From NCBI GenBank assembly GCA_031287285.1, contig JAITTC010000143.1, positions 1 to 6,247 on the forward strand: a stretch of DNA of 6,247 nt, given 5' to 3'. Shown here piece by piece: positions 5,707 to 6,247 of the stretch. The notes under the pieces are model-generated. The model saw only the letters and a program-made list of their open reading frames with translations. It ran no database searches and was not told the origin of the DNA. The DNA is from Christensenellaceae bacterium. GTDB taxonomy: Bacteria; Bacillota; Clostridia; Christensenellales; UBA1750. Position 1 is the first letter of the stretch. Every line of letters begins with the position of its first letter. Made by a program: the position numbers and the translations under genes.

Positions 5707-6247
5707 TTAAGCGATGCGCACCCCATACTTCCTCATCCAGTGGTCCATCTGCGCGAAGTAGGCGATGGTCTGCGGCGTGGTCATCAGCTGGCCATACCAC
5801 GGCGTGGCGTTTTGCGCCTGCAGGAGCCCCTCCAGCGCCTCTCTTTTCACGATCTGCAGCAGCGGGGAGCTCTGGTCGCCCAGCACCTCGCGCAGCAGCA
5901 GGGTAACCGCGTTCAAATAGGCGGGGTTGTGGGTCTTGGGATAGGGGCTCTTCTTGCGCCAGAGGATCTCATCCGGCAGCAGGCCCCGCATCGCCTCGCG
6001 CAGCAAGCCCTTTTCGCGGCCTTGGTGATTCTTCATCTCCCAAGGCACCGCATAGAGATACTCGGCGATGCGGTAGTCGCAGAAGGGCACGCGCACCTCG
6101 AGCCCGCTGAACATGCTCATCCTGTCTTTACGGTCGAGCAGCGTCTGCATGAACCAGTCAAAGTTCAGGTTCACCATTTCCTTCATGCGCCTTTCCTCCG
6201 GCGAGGAATTCGGCAGGATCGAGCAATCGGCCAGGGCCTGCCTGTAG
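5707..6247 (-). CDS. asnB: Asparagine synthetase (glutamine-hydrolysing), C-terminal part
   Basis: The gene runs in from beyond the right edge, so 179 C-terminal residues are visible, beginning YRQALADCSILP. AsnB makes asparagine from aspartate, using ATP and ammonia released from glutamine by its N-terminal domain. The visible part is the end of the ATP-using synthetase domain. It contains NLNFDWFMQTLLDRKDRMSM, the SGLEVRVPFCDYRIAEYLY segment, GREKGLLREA and ILWRKKSPYPKTHNPAY, all hallmarks of the family. ATG at 6184-6186 is internal: the frame stays open and family-like upstream of it. The N-terminal glutaminase and the SGE-ADEIFGG motif would lie outside the window. A terminator follows the TAA directly, so asnB is the last gene of its transcript. 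The reading frame appears intact. Confidence 0.93.
   Translation of the reverse strand, partial: YRQALADCSILPNSSPEERRMKEMVNLNFDWFMQTLLDRKDRMSMFSGLEVRVPFCDYRIAEYLYAVPWEMKNHQGREKGLLREAMRGLLPDEILWRKKSPYPKTHNPAYLNAVTLLLREVLGDQSSPLLQIVKREALEGLLQAQNATPWYGQLMTTPQTIAYFAQMDHWMRKYGVRIA

Overview
The window looks like a piece of a high-GC, Gram-positive clostridial (Bacillota) genome. It has a T-box leader, a four-part energy-coupling factor (ECF) transporter, strong GGAGG-type ribosome binding sites, a clostridial-style zinc-ribbon/repeat membrane protein, and dense packing with short gene overlaps. All complete genes lie on the minus strand, so the order of transcription is right to left. No search was run; all names rest on reading the sequence.

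Layout from right to left. Positions 5707-6247 hold the C-terminal part of an asparagine synthetase (asnB), cut by the window edge and closed by a strong terminator (5661-5702). A promoter (5620-5647) then serves a single gene (4275-5588). Its product is a membrane-anchored protein with an N-terminal zinc ribbon, a Pro/Ala-rich linker, one transmembrane helix, five TPR-like repeats of about 41 residues and a beta-rich C-terminal domain. A short non-coding spacer follows, then a near-consensus promoter (4013-4041) and a roughly 300-nt T-box leader (3711-4009). The leader has a well-formed antiterminator/terminator switch and a probable UGG (Trp) specifier.

The T-box controls a tight operon. 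It encodes an ECF substrate-binding membrane protein resembling the tryptophan transporter TrpP (3081-3635), two ECF ATPases (2214-3059 and 1411-2220, overlapping by 7 nt), the transmembrane coupling protein EcfT (653-1414, GTG start, 4-nt overlap), and a small GIY-YIG-family protein with degenerate motifs (269-628). A hairpin terminator at the last stop codon (226-270) closes it. The simplest reading is a dedicated tryptophan-import ECF cassette, switched on when uncharged tRNA-Trp accumulates. The degenerate motifs of the two ATPases fall into the same composite ATP site, which suggests an asymmetric motor.

At the far left (2-70, plus strand) there is a short, broken stretch of asparagine synthetase carrying the SGE-A-EIFGG motif, in the opposite orientation to the asnB gene at the right end. 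The window is therefore bracketed by inverted asnB-type sequence. This could reflect a real rearrangement, a gene remnant or an assembly chimera.
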